A DNA stretch of 64,000 bases from positions 140,273 through 204,272 of the forward strand of contig NZ_JADOEQ010000005.1 in the NCBI RefSeq assembly GCF_016745255.1, written 5' to 3'. Position numbers and translations under genes: made by a program. The DNA is from Enterococcus sp. BWR-S5 (GTDB lineage Bacteria; Bacillota; Bacilli; Lactobacillales; Enterococcaceae). Of the stretch, positions 17,489 to 26,162 are shown piece after piece. The notes under the pieces are model-generated. The model made no database searches and was not told the origin of the DNA. It saw only the letters and a list, made by a program, of their open reading frames with translations. Position 1 is the first letter of the stretch. Each line of letters starts with the position of its first letter.

Positions 17489-18385
17489 TTATGATTGGTG
17501 GTGATCGAAAAAGATAATTTCTTGGTTCTGGTGTTTTTTTAAATATTCCTTTGGCGTCAGCCCAAACTCTTTTTTGAAGCATTTTAAGAAATGAGGATAA
17601 GACTTAAAGCCGCATTGCAGATAGATTTCATTCGAGTTTTTGTAAGTCACCAACAGCTGTTTTGCATAGAGCAGTCTCTTTTTCAATACATAGCTATGAA
17701 AGGTGAATCCAGTTGTACTTTTGAAGGTACGGGCAATGTAATATTTGCTGACGAAGAATTTCTTCGCAACATCCTCAAGCGTCAATGAAGCATCTAAATT
17801 TTCCGATACATAAACCATTAAGTTTTCAATTAGGCTATTTTCCATCACCTCTTTTGGCTGCACCTCTTGTTCTTCGCTCATTACCAGCTTATTTAAAAAG
17901 ACCAAAAAGTTAATAAATTGCTGCTCATACATCAAATCCATGCCGTAGATTTTTTTGTCTGCCGGCGCTTCAATTAATGAGAGATAGTATTTTAAACGCT
18001 CAGGGTCTGTTTGAATGATTTTGCTTTTAGTTGTACCGGTAGGGTGGAAGCAACGTTCCAAATTCGTATATTTACTGGAATGGCTACGTAAAAAACTAGG
18101 CGTAATGAACATATAGACCCGTTCAAAGACTTCAGAATCTTGTTTGACAATCCTATGTAAATCTAAATTATGGATAAAAATAACAGAACCGGGCTTCAAA
18201 AGATATTGTTTGCCATCTAAATAGAATTCTGCTGTTCCAGCCAATGTGCAATGTATCTCATAGAAGTCATGATAATGATAAAGCGTTTTCTCTTGGACGA
18301 CGAAATCCCTTACATGAAAGAGTTCATAGTCATTTGACAGCATGGTATTTACTAGTGAAGTGTTGAGCAATGTGGAGTCTTTCAT
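17489..18385 (-). CDS. AraC-family transcriptional regulator
   Basis: A 298-residue AraC/XylS regulator. An N-terminal cupin (about 30-110) has YHYHDFYEIHCTLAG and LKPGSVIFIHNLDLHRI; the C-terminal pair of helix-turn-helix motifs (about 195-285) ends in GFKSYPHFLKCFKKEFGLTPKEYLK. ATG 18385 follows a G6-containing Shine-Dalgarno at about 7 bases; ATG 18409 has none. It is divergent from the GH105 gene and probably activates the GH105-TRAP genes in response to a saturated or unsaturated uronate sugar. Confidence 0.88.
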   Translation of the reverse strand: MKDSTLLNTSLVNTMLSNDYELFHVRDFVVQEKTLYHYHDFYEIHCTLAGTAEFYLDGKQYLLKPGSVIFIHNLDLHRIVKQDSEVFERVYMFITPSFLRSHSSKYTNLERCFHPTGTTKSKIIQTDPERLKYYLSLIEAPADKKIYGMDLMYEQQFINFLVFLNKLVMSEEQEVQPKEVMENSLIENLMVYVSENLDASLTLEDVAKKFFVSKYYIARTFKSTTGFTFHSYVLKKRLLYAKQLLVTYKNSNEIYLQCGFKSYPHFLKCFKKEFGLTPKEYLKKHQNQEIIFFDHHQS

Positions 18386-18504
18386 AAAATATCCCCCCTG
18401 AATAATCATTTATTACGCTTACTATAATACACCAAAAAAGAAATGAAAAGGCTTTATGTGCAATTTTTGACAGTAATTAGGCAATTTTTACTATATATTC
18501 ATTT

Positions 18505-18554
18505 TTGATAACTTGTTAAACTAAGAACATGATAAACGATTGAAAGCGCTTTGA
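18505..18554 (+). promoter_or_regulatory. GH105 promoter with overlapping cre site
   Basis: TTGATA (18505-18510), 17-base spacer, CATGAT (18528-18533), then TGAAAGCGCTTTGA at 18541-18554. The last matches the CcpA cre consensus except at one position and lies over the expected transcription start, so glucose repression is likely. Confidence 0.6.
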
Positions 18555-18601
18555 GAAAAACTCGAGGATACTATAAATGTAAAAGGAGCTTGAATGACAA
18601 A

Positions 18602-19708
18602 ATGATAATTAAACAAGAGTTATTCGTACCAAAAGAAACTGTAGAAGAAAAAATTGATTTGATGATTGCCAACTTGACGACAATCAAAGATAACAGCGGA
18701 GAATTCCTTTTGGATTTTGATGGCTTAAAGGTTGATGACAAAAGCTGGACAATTTGGAACTGGCCGCAAGGGGTTGGTTTGTATGGTATTTACAAAAATT
18801 ATCAAATTACTAAAAATGAAAAAGCCTTGAAAGTCGTCAATGATTGGTTTGATGGACGAATGAAAGAGGGCGCTCCTCCCAAGAATGTAAACACAATGGC
18901 ACCGTTGCTAACAATGGCTTATCTTTATGAGGATACAAAAGATTCGAAATACATTCCTTACTTGGAACAATGGGCCGAGTGGGTAATGCATGATATGCCT
19001 AGAACAAATGAAAACGGCCTGCAACATGCAACTTATGGACCGGCGAACACAAATCAGCTGTGGGATGACACATTGATGATGACGGTTCTTCCGTTGGCAA
19101 AAATCGGTAAGCTGTTGAATCGTCCGGAATATCTGGAAGAAGCAAGACATCAATTCTTGATTCATATCAAATACTTGATGGATAAGAAAACCGGACTATG
19201 GTATCACGGTTGGACCTTTGAAGGAAATCACAACTATGCGGAAGCGCTATGGGCACGTGGCAATTGCTGGATTACGATTGCCATTCCTGAAATCATTGAA
19301 ATTCTTGAGCTTCCAAAGGGAGACGGACTAAGAGATTTCTTAATTAACACGTTGAATGCACAGGTTGCTTCTTTAGCGAAATATCAACATGAATCAGGCT
19401 TATGGCATACGTTGTTGAACGATTCAAGCTCTTATCTGGAATCTTCGGCAACAGCGGGATTTGCTTACGGTATCTTGAAGGCTGTTCATAAAAAGTATAT
19501 CAGTAGTGAGTATGAAGAAGTTGCTTATAAAGCGATGGCTGGCCTGTTGGAAGAAATTGATGATAAAGGTGAAGTACAGCATGTATCCGTTGGAACCGGA
19601 ATGGGTGATGATTTAGATTTCTACAAAAATATTGGGATGACAGCTATGCCATACGGTCAATCACTGACTATTCTATGCCTGACAGAGCTGTTAGTATCGT
19701 ATTGCTAA
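18602..19708 (+). CDS. GH105 unsaturated rhamnogalacturonyl hydrolase
   Basis: A 368-residue (alpha/alpha)6-barrel glycoside hydrolase of family 105 (GH88 relative, YteR/YesR type). Seen: NQLWDDTLMMTVLPLAKIG with the catalytic-aspartate region, GLWYHGWTF, and ALWARGNCWITIAIPEI, the conserved W-x-R-G-N-x-W active-site segment. There is no signal peptide, so it acts in the cytoplasm, cutting the unsaturated galacturonate from the rhamnose of rhamnogalacturonan disaccharides by vinyl-ether hydration. ATG 18602 is 13 bases from AAAGGAG, somewhat long; a three-codon ATG ACA AAA TGA just before it overlaps the start. Context with kdu and rha genes supports the substrate. Confidence 0.88.
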   Translation: MIIKQELFVPKETVEEKIDLMIANLTTIKDNSGEFLLDFDGLKVDDKSWTIWNWPQGVGLYGIYKNYQITKNEKALKVVNDWFDGRMKEGAPPKNVNTMAPLLTMAYLYEDTKDSKYIPYLEQWAEWVMHDMPRTNENGLQHATYGPANTNQLWDDTLMMTVLPLAKIGKLLNRPEYLEEARHQFLIHIKYLMDKKTGLWYHGWTFEGNHNYAEALWARGNCWITIAIPEIIEILELPKGDGLRDFLINTLNAQVASLAKYQHESGLWHTLLNDSSSYLESSATAGFAYGILKAVHKKYISSEYEEVAYKAMAGLLEEIDDKGEVQHVSVGTGMGDDLDFYKNIGMTAMPYGQSLTILCLTELLVSYC

Positions 19709-19734
19709 ATAACTAAGTATCAAAAATGGGATGC

Positions 19735-19780
19735 GACAATCATTTGCTGATTCATAGATAAAGTGATGATTGTCCTCTCT
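19735..19780 (+). other. Inverted repeat between GH105 and TRAP genes
   Basis: GACAATCAT (19735-19743) and ATGATTGTC (19766-19774) form a 9-bp perfect inverted repeat followed by a pyrimidine stretch. It may be a weak terminator or processing hairpin that separates GH105 from dctP expression. Confidence 0.4.
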
Positions 19781-19855
19781 CTTAACAAGGTAGCGAGTGT
19801 TAGTTGTAAGTTGATTTTTAAAAGAGCAAACTTAGAAAAAGCAGGAGGAAGAAAA

Positions 19856-20872
19856 ATGAAGAAAAGACATGTTATTTCCGGATTGATGCTTTCAGCAGCT
19901 GGATTGACTTTGCTGAGTGGTTGCAGCAGCTCAGAGGCATCTTCAGACGGTACCATCGTATTACGCTATGCTTATGCCAGCAATAGTCAGCCGGTTATTG
20001 ATTCAATGAATGAGTTTGGCAAGCTGGTGGAAGAAAAGACCAATGGAGAAGTAACCATAGAATATTTTCCAGATGGACAGCTCGGTGGAGAGACGGAACT
20101 GATTGAGCTGACTCAAACTGGCGGTATCGATTTTACCAAGGTTAGCGGCTCTGCACTGGAGAGCTTTTCGAAAGATTATTCCATTTTCGCCGTTCCTTAT
20201 ATTTTTGACAATGAAGAGCACTTTTTCGCGGTAATGGAAGATGAAGAGATTATGGATGAGATTTACAATTCAACTGAAGAACTAGGATTCGTGGGATTAA
20301 CCTATTATGATTCAGGGCAGCGAAGCTTTTACATGACGGATGGACCTGTGAACTCTCCTGATGATTTAAAAGGAAAGAAAATTCGTGTTATGCAAAGTGA
20401 AACCGCCATCAAAATGGTTGAGCTGTTAGGTGGCTCACCGGTTCCTATGGGCAGCTCTGAGGTATACACGTCATTGCAGTCTAACCTGATTAACGGTGCA
20501 GAAAATAATGAGTTTGTGCTGCATACTGCCGGACATGGTGGTGTAGCCAAATATTATTCTTACGATGAGCATACACGTGTTCCGGATATCGTAATTATGA
20601 ACGACAGTATAAAAGAGCGCCTTTCAGATGAACAGTATGAAGCAATTGTTGAAGCAGCAAAAGAATCAACTGAATTTGAGAAGGAAGTATTTAAGGAAGC
20701 AGTTGAAGAAGAAAAAGCAATCGCTGAAAAAGAATATGGTGTTGTTTACAACGACGTTGACAGTGCACCTTTCCAGGAAGCTGTTCAGCCACTTCACGAT
20801 CAATTCAAAAATGATAAAAATTACAGCGACCTTTATACAAAAATCCGCGCTGTAGCTGACGAGATGGAGTAG
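19856..20872 (+). CDS. dctP: TRAP transporter substrate-binding lipoprotein (DctP family)
   Basis: A 338-residue DctP-type binding protein. The N-terminus is a lipoprotein signal with lipobox LLSGC (C23), so it is tethered to the outer face of the membrane. The carboxylate-clamping arginine region is LKGKKIRVMQSETAIKM, followed by GGSPVPMGSSEVYTSLQSNLINGAENN, the family signature. ATG 19856 follows AGGAGGAAG; longer in-frame starts would spoil the signal peptide. TRAP binding proteins typically bind organic or sugar acids; the context suggests an unsaturated uronate-containing sugar. Confidence 0.92.
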   Translation: MKKRHVISGLMLSAAGLTLLSGCSSSEASSDGTIVLRYAYASNSQPVIDSMNEFGKLVEEKTNGEVTIEYFPDGQLGGETELIELTQTGGIDFTKVSGSALESFSKDYSIFAVPYIFDNEEHFFAVMEDEEIMDEIYNSTEELGFVGLTYYDSGQRSFYMTDGPVNSPDDLKGKKIRVMQSETAIKMVELLGGSPVPMGSSEVYTSLQSNLINGAENNEFVLHTAGHGGVAKYYSYDEHTRVPDIVIMNDSIKERLSDEQYEAIVEAAKESTEFEKEVFKEAVEEEKAIAEKEYGVVYNDVDSAPFQEAVQPLHDQFKNDKNYSDLYTKIRAVADEME

Positions 20873-20883
20873 GGGGAGTAAAA

Positions 20884-21369
20884 ATGAAAGCAGTTAGAAA
20901 TGCTTTAGATAAGTTTTTAGAAATTTTTGGTTCAATTCTTTTAGCAGTGATGATTCTTGTTGTGCTGTATCAGGTATTTACCAGAACGGTATTGAATAGT
21001 CCAAATACAGTGACAGAAGAGCTTGTTCGATTTGGTTTAGTTTGGCTGTCAATGCTGGCTTCAGCCTATGTTGTCGGTAAGCGCAGCCACTTAGCTGTGA
21101 CGATGCTCAGTGATAACCTGAGCGGAAGCAACAAGCGTTTATTGGAAATTGTCGTACAGATATTATTCTTAGTTTTTGCCGCATTCATCATGGTATTTGG
21201 CGGATGGAAGGCTGTTACTGTAACGATGGGACAGATTTCACCATCACTTTCCATTCCGATGGGCTATGTCTATCTGGCTGTTCCGGTATCAGGAGTTATT
21301 ATGTTTATCTATAGTTTGCTGAACTTATTGGATCAGCAGTCAGAAGAAGAAAGTAAAAAGGAGGGGTAG
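20884..21369 (+). CDS. dctQ: TRAP transporter small membrane subunit (DctQ family)
   Basis: A 161-residue protein with four predicted membrane segments (about 15-35, 50-67, 88-108 and 127-150), the standard DctQ layout. TVTEELVRFGLVWLSMLASAYVVGKRSHLAV is the recognisable family segment between helices 1 and 3. It lies 11 bases after dctP and two bases before dctM, so the three are one unit. DctQ is needed for the large subunit to work. Confidence 0.9.
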   Translation: MKAVRNALDKFLEIFGSILLAVMILVVLYQVFTRTVLNSPNTVTEELVRFGLVWLSMLASAYVVGKRSHLAVTMLSDNLSGSNKRLLEIVVQILFLVFAAFIMVFGGWKAVTVTMGQISPSLSIPMGYVYLAVPVSGVIMFIYSLLNLLDQQSEEESKKEG

Positions 21370-21371
21370 AT

Positions 21372-22667
21372 ATGGCGTTAGAAGCAGGTCTGATATTATT
21401 CATCGTTTTTGCCATATTGTTGATTTTGGGAATGCCGATTGCAATCAGTGTCGCCGTTTCCTCAATCGTAACGTTGTTGTTAGTTGTTCCATTTGATATT
21501 GCAGTCTTTACCTCTGCACAGAAAATGGTGTCCAGTTTAAATAGTTTCTCTTTAGTGGCCATTCCATTCTTTGTCCTCTCGGGCATTATAATGAATGGCG
21601 GCGGAATTGCTGAAAAGCTCGTGAATTTCGCTATGTTGTTTGTTGGACGTGTGCCTGGTGGACTGGCGCATACAAACATTTTAGGAAATGCTTTGTTTGG
21701 TTCAATGTCCAGTTCAGCCATCGCAGCATCAACTGCGATTGGTGGCGTATTGATTCCTCAGCAGGTGAAAACCGGCTATGATCGTAAGTTTGCGACTGCG
21801 GCCAATATTGCTTCTGCACCAACAGGCATGGTTATTCCTCCGAGTACAGCCTTTATCATGTATTCATTGGTTGCCAGCGGAGCATCCATTTCTTCACTTT
21901 TCTTAGGTGGTTACTTGGTCGGCGCGTTATGGGCATTAAGTATCATGATTGTTGCCTTCCTTCATGCAAAGAGACACAATTATAAAACGATTAGTCGTTC
22001 TGAGCTAGGCTCAGTAGGAACTGTACTGAAAGAAGCCTTACCAAGTGTTATGCTGATTGTGATTATTATCGGCGGTATTCTATCTGGATTGTTTACTGCT
22101 ATCGAGGCTTCAGCTATTGCTGTTGCGTATTCACTAGTTATCGCGATGTTCTTTTATAAAACAGTAACAGTCAAAGACATTCCCAGAATGTTGAGAGATG
22201 CAGTATTGACAACAGGAACAATTGCTTTCTTACTGGCAACTTCATCTATGATGTCCTTTGCTATGGCATTTACAGGAATTCCACAGGCAATCAGTGCAGC
22301 AATCTTAGGTTTGACATCAAATAAATATATCATCTTGCTGTTGGTGAACATTGTCCTGTTGATTGTAGGAATGTTTATGGACGTAGGCCCGGCAATCATG
22401 ATCTTTACACCAATTTTCTTACCTGTTGTAACAAGTGTCGGTGTTGATCCTGTACACTTCGGTCTGTTCGCAATCATGAACTTATGTGTGGGTTCAATCA
22501 CACCACCTGTGGGTTCGGGCCTCTATGTCGGAGCCAGTGTCGGCGGCGTCAAAGCAGAGCAGATGTTGAAGCCGTTAGTCCCATTCTATATTGCGATTCT
22601 AGCAGTCTTGTTCTTGATTACCTATTTCCCGCAAATTGTTATGTGGCTGCCAAATCTCGCTTCTTAA
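21372..22667 (+). CDS. dctM: TRAP transporter large permease subunit (DctM family)
   Basis: A 431-residue, very hydrophobic protein with about 11-12 membrane segments, the DctM Na+-coupled channel subunit. Family motifs include IPFFVLSGIIMNGGGIAEKL, GSMSSSAIAASTAIGGVLIPQ and MDVGPAIMIFTPIFLPV. Together with dctP and dctQ it makes a complete tripartite transporter. TRAP systems are uncommon in lactic acid bacteria, which makes its presence inside a pectin-sugar cluster informative. Confidence 0.92.
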   Translation: MALEAGLILFIVFAILLILGMPIAISVAVSSIVTLLLVVPFDIAVFTSAQKMVSSLNSFSLVAIPFFVLSGIIMNGGGIAEKLVNFAMLFVGRVPGGLAHTNILGNALFGSMSSSAIAASTAIGGVLIPQQVKTGYDRKFATAANIASAPTGMVIPPSTAFIMYSLVASGASISSLFLGGYLVGALWALSIMIVAFLHAKRHNYKTISRSELGSVGTVLKEALPSVMLIVIIIGGILSGLFTAIEASAIAVAYSLVIAMFFYKTVTVKDIPRMLRDAVLTTGTIAFLLATSSMMSFAMAFTGIPQAISAAILGLTSNKYIILLLVNIVLLIVGMFMDVGPAIMIFTPIFLPVVTSVGVDPVHFGLFAIMNLCVGSITPPVGSGLYVGASVGGVKAEQMLKPLVPFYIAILAVLFLITYFPQIVMWLPNLAS

Positions 22668-22682
22668 ATCACATAAAAGTAG

Positions 22683-22715
22683 TTCATCGTGATCACCCCA
22701 AACTTTCACGATGAA
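22683..22715 (+). terminator. Hairpin after dctM, possible terminator
   Basis: TTCATCGTGA (22683-22692) pairs with TCACGATGAA (22706-22715) in a perfect 10-bp stem, but no T-run follows. A second stem at about 22801-22831 (GGCTACTGATAATC / GATTGTCAGCAGCC) overlaps the next promoter. Confidence 0.4.
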
Positions 22716-22820
22716 TGACGAAACAACCAGAGAAGGCAGTTTTTTATAGAATAAAAGGAGGGACCGCACGTAGTTTATAACTAAAAAAATAAAAGGGAAG
22801 GGCTACTGATAATCACCTGA

Positions 22821-22850
22821 TTGTCAGCAGCCTGTTTCCTATTTTATAAT
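22821..22850 (+). promoter_or_regulatory. Promoter of the TIM-barrel isomerase gene
   Basis: TTGTCA (22821-22826), 18-base spacer, TATAAT (22845-22850). The -35 lies in the right arm of an imperfect hairpin. Confidence 0.55.
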
Positions 22851-22894
22851 GAATAGTACAAGAAAGTGAATAGAGAGAAAGAGGAGCGGTCATT

Positions 22895-23725
22895 TTGTAT
22901 AATTTAACAGTAAGAGGGCACGATATATCAGGAAATCACAGTTTTACAGCACTGCCTGAAAAAATAAAAGCAGTAGGTATAGGGAATGTTCAGTTGGCTT
23001 TAGGGATGTCATTTCCTGAGCTGCCAAGCGGTAAAGAGAATATATCTCCTGGTTTTGGGACATTTATGAAAAATACTTTTATGAAACAGGATGTACAGAT
23101 AGCGATTTTGAGCTGCTACATCAACATGATTCATCCGAATGAAGAAATAAGGGAAGAAGTGTTACAGAAATTCGAAAGCTATCTGAAATATGCAAAATAT
23201 TTTGGTGCTTCTATGGTTGCTTCTGAAACAGGCAATGTACTGGAAGAAATAATCTATACAGAGAAGAACTTTACGGAAGCAGCATTTGAGAAAGCAGTTG
23301 TCTCTATTCAGCGTTTGGTTAACTGTGGTGAAAAGTACGGTATGATGGTCGGCATCGAGCCTGGATTAAATCATCCAATCTATTCTGTAGAGAAAATGCA
23401 TGACCTGGTTCAACGAATTGACTCTGATTATCTGGGCGTTATTTTGGATGCGACAAACTTAATTACAGCCGATAATTATCAAAAACAGACGGAAATTTTG
23501 CAACAAGCGTTTGATTTGTTCGGAGAAAAGATAGTTGCCATCCATTTGAAAGACTTTATTATTGAAGATGAAAAAGTTGTTCCGACAGCAGTAGGTGAGG
23601 GCCTGATGGATGTTCAAGGTATGCTTGAAATCATCAATAAGAATAAACCGCTGATTAACATTGTATTAGAGGAAACGAAGGACGAAAAAATAGCTCAAGC
23701 GAAAAAACTAATTGCTTCGTTGTAG
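22895..23725 (+). CDS. Sugar phosphate isomerase/epimerase family protein (TIM barrel)
   Basis: A 276-residue xylose-isomerase-like TIM barrel (AP-endonuclease 2 superfamily). Metal ligands can be placed at the glutamates of VASETGN and GIEPGLNHP, in LGVILDATNL, at the histidine of VAIHLKDF, and near the end in NIVLEETKDE. The start is TTG 22895, 8 bases after GAGGAG. The family includes epimerases, isomerases and hydroxypyruvate isomerase. In this island it could isomerise a product of uronate or rhamnose breakdown, or deal with a side product, but no specific reaction is supported. Confidence 0.8.
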   Translation: MYNLTVRGHDISGNHSFTALPEKIKAVGIGNVQLALGMSFPELPSGKENISPGFGTFMKNTFMKQDVQIAILSCYINMIHPNEEIREEVLQKFESYLKYAKYFGASMVASETGNVLEEIIYTEKNFTEAAFEKAVVSIQRLVNCGEKYGMMVGIEPGLNHPIYSVEKMHDLVQRIDSDYLGVILDATNLITADNYQKQTEILQQAFDLFGEKIVAIHLKDFIIEDEKVVPTAVGEGLMDVQGMLEIINKNKPLINIVLEETKDEKIAQAKKLIASL

Positions 23726-23835
23726 AATATCTGTTGACCACTGATAGAGTAACAATACGGGGAGAGCATGAATGCTCGGAATGAATGAGGGAAGAAATAG
23801 AAAACCTCAAGTTCCAGTCGGTAAAATAAAGGAAG

Positions 23836-23865
23836 GATAACCAGATTGTTGGTTATCTTTTTTTT
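23836..23865 (+). terminator. Terminator before the LXG cassette
   Basis: Stem GATAACCA / TGGTTATC with loop GATTGT and T8. It isolates the LXG cassette from the upstream gene. Confidence 0.88.
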
Positions 23866-23953
23866 GTATTTTTTTAAAAACTTTATTGAAATAGTTTTTT
23901 TACATTGTGGTAAACTTTATGCTCGGTGTGTTATGGGTTGTAAAGGAGAAAAA

Positions 23954-24214
23954 ATGATAAAAAACAGTGTAACAACAGCAAATGCTATAGCCAATGAAAT
24001 TGCAAAAGGCGGCAGCATGACATTCAATGTACAAGCGTCTGTCTCGTATTCAGACAGTCCGGCTGTATCTGGATTAACTAGCTGTATTTCAGACTTAACA
24101 GGGCTTGTTTCAGGCTTTGCATCGAATGTGCAAACCGACAGTGGAAACATTCGACAAATTGCAGCAGCCTACAAAAATGCAGATTCGGAAGCTGCGAAGG
24201 TAGGTGTCAAATGA
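23954..24214 (+). CDS. LXG-associated alpha-helical protein, DUF3130/TIGR04197 type (Lap1)
   Basis: An 86-residue, WXG100-sized helical protein without cysteines clustered for metal binding. The layout, SVTTANAIANEIAKGG at the N-terminus and a C-terminal AAAYKNADSEAA, resembles the DUF3130 proteins that precede LXG toxins and pair with their N-terminus as targeting partners for type VII secretion; the usual FxxxD signal appears as YKNAD. ATG 23954 follows AAAGGAG at 5-6 bases. It overlaps the next gene by four bases (ATGA). Family assignment is by eye and context. Confidence 0.7.
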   Translation: MIKNSVTTANAIANEIAKGGSMTFNVQASVSYSDSPAVSGLTSCISDLTGLVSGFASNVQTDSGNIRQIAAAYKNADSEAAKVGVK

Positions 24215-24597
24215 CTGAAGCAAGAACAATTCAAGAAAAAGAGGCAGAGGAAACTCTTTTCACTCTTCGGCAAGAGTATGACCGGCTGGAAGAACAAGAA
24301 AGCACCATTAAAAAGAGAAAGAAGCAGCTTTCTGATTTTGTGGAATCGTGGGAGCAGCTCAATAGAGCGGAGTTAGAAATATTAGAGGAGGTCAGTTTCT
24401 TAAGTCAAGGCACGCACTCAGAGGCTCATTCGCTGCGTAGCTTTGATGAAAGGGAGCTAGTGACTAGGCAAGGACGCATGTCAATAGATACCGAATTTGA
24501 GGAGATTGAATACCAGCAGCGAAAAGTTAAGCGTGAGCTGGAAGAGGTAGAAAGTAACCTAGATCGCCAAAAAAGGGCGGTGCATGGAAATGGTTAA
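24211..24597 (+). CDS. LXG-associated coiled-coil protein, DUF3958 type (Lap2)
   Basis: A 128-residue, highly charged, heptad-rich protein with two long coiled coils (about 5-65 and 85-125). Size, charge pattern and place between the DUF3130-like gene and the LXG toxin gene fit the DUF3958 partners (Lap2) described for LXG effectors. It overlaps both neighbours by a few bases, so all three are co-translated. It probably binds the LXG domain as part of the pre-secretion complex. Confidence 0.65.
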   Translation: MTEARTIQEKEAEETLFTLRQEYDRLEEQESTIKKRKKQLSDFVESWEQLNRAELEILEEVSFLSQGTHSEAHSLRSFDERELVTRQGRMSIDTEFEEIEYQQRKVKRELEEVESNLDRQKRAVHGNG

Positions 24598-26146
24598 AAT
24601 TGACTTTTCTGAGCTGTCAGCAGTAGCAAATTCAATAAATGGGGCAGTCATGTCTATGAGTGATTCTTTCGAGAGTGTAAAGAGTGGCGCAAATGATTTA
24701 GTGCACACATCGTCGCTTGATAGTCCGGCATGGAGTAATACAAAAAATTATTTCCAGACTTATCCTGTTCTCGGGGATGGAATTTGGAATAGTGCCATGA
24801 CTGTATCAGAGACATTAACAAGCTATTTATCTGCTTTTCAATCAGAAGTCGGATCACCAAAGAATCAACTTGATAGCGATAAGCTGCAGGAGATGCAAGA
24901 CAAACTCACCGGAATACAAACAAGTAGAAAGAACTTGCTAGAAAGCATGTCAAAGGCGGAGGACTATGTACTGTCTAACCTGTCGAATAGGTTGAGTGGC
25001 TTAGATTCAAGTGCGGAGTATTTCACGAAAGAAATTGAGATATTAACGAAGTATATAGCTTTTGAAGCAGCTCACAGCGGGGATTTTAACGATATACAAT
25101 CCACTATCGGAGAGCTAAAAATAGGGATGACACAAATTTCTCAATCAAAAAATTTCCATCCGATTAAGGGCTATGCACGATTAAATTATAATAAAATGGA
25201 TTGGTATAACAAAGTGTCTGTTTTTAATTCTGAGCAGCCGGAAGTGCGAATGGTCAAATTTACCCACGATGGGATTGAGCCATTCCCACAATACAAAATA
25301 TACAACAACGGTGTGCTTAATCAAGAAGCAACCGACAAGTTCAATAAAATAATGATGGAGAAGGATTTAGAATTCCTCATAGACTTTGTGGGCGAGGTTT
25401 CCGGTGTATACGATGGTGTTCGCTTTTTCATAGGAATAGATCCAATAACTGGTGAAAAGGTCACATTAGAAGAGTGGATGAAAGCTGGATTCTGGACAGC
25501 TTTAGAATTGTTATCAGCAGCAAAAATGATTGATATACTTAAAAATATCAAACTTAATAAGAAGCTGCTTAGTGGTGTTTCATTGACTGAGGATGAACTC
25601 AGACTGTTTTCTAAAATGGGTGACTTGGGTGATTATAAGATAATTGAAAAAGCAGATGATATGGTACCTAGAAATCTAAACAAAGGTTCACAAAGTCAAA
25701 TTATCAAACAAATTGAAGACGGCTCTCTCTCGTTGACCGAAAAAGGAAACACTGTTAGGAAATCCAATTATGGTGAAATGAAAATGGATCAAGTCATGGC
25801 GGAAAAAGGATATAATAGAATTAGCATAGACACTGTGAAAGAGATAGACAATCCAATTAGAAAAGGGATAGACGGGGTATACTATAATCCAGATGGACAC
25901 CCGCCTTATATTATCGGTGAAGCGAAGTTTGGAACATCTACGCTTGATAAATTAAAAAATGGAACTAAGCAAATGTCTGACGGTTGGATTTTACAAGATG
26001 ATAGACTAATAAAAGCTGTTGGTAAAGATGTTTATGATGATATCCTATTAGAAGGATATGATAGAGTACTGATTGAAAAAATCAATCCTGACGGTTCGTA
26101 TGTTACGGCCTACGTAGATGAATTTGGAAATAAAATAAAAAAGTAG
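24590..26146 (+). CDS. LXG-domain type VII secreted toxin with PoNe-like nuclease domain
   Basis: A 518-residue polymorphic toxin. Residues 1 to about 200 are helical and look like an LXG secretion domain (KIDFSELSAVANSINGAV, then PAWSNTKNYF and FQSEVGSPKNQL). The middle has a pretoxin-type segment, EWMKAGFWTALELLSAAKM (about 298-316). The C-terminal ~130 residues carry a PD-(D/E)xK nuclease signature: D428 in RKGIDGVYY and E444-x-K446 in YIIGEAKFG, then KQMSDGWI. This pattern and the DUF1911-like immunity gene next door match PoNe-type DNases. ATG 24590 is preferred over 24584 by spacing to AAAGGGCGG. No secretion machinery gene is in the window. Confidence 0.85.
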   Translation: MVKIDFSELSAVANSINGAVMSMSDSFESVKSGANDLVHTSSLDSPAWSNTKNYFQTYPVLGDGIWNSAMTVSETLTSYLSAFQSEVGSPKNQLDSDKLQEMQDKLTGIQTSRKNLLESMSKAEDYVLSNLSNRLSGLDSSAEYFTKEIEILTKYIAFEAAHSGDFNDIQSTIGELKIGMTQISQSKNFHPIKGYARLNYNKMDWYNKVSVFNSEQPEVRMVKFTHDGIEPFPQYKIYNNGVLNQEATDKFNKIMMEKDLEFLIDFVGEVSGVYDGVRFFIGIDPITGEKVTLEEWMKAGFWTALELLSAAKMIDILKNIKLNKKLLSGVSLTEDELRLFSKMGDLGDYKIIEKADDMVPRNLNKGSQSQIIKQIEDGSLSLTEKGNTVRKSNYGEMKMDQVMAEKGYNRISIDTVKEIDNPIRKGIDGVYYNPDGHPPYIIGEAKFGTSTLDKLKNGTKQMSDGWILQDDRLIKAVGKDVYDDILLEGYDRVLIEKINPDGSYVTAYVDEFGNKIKK

Positions 26147-26162
26147 AATGAGGTTATAATAA

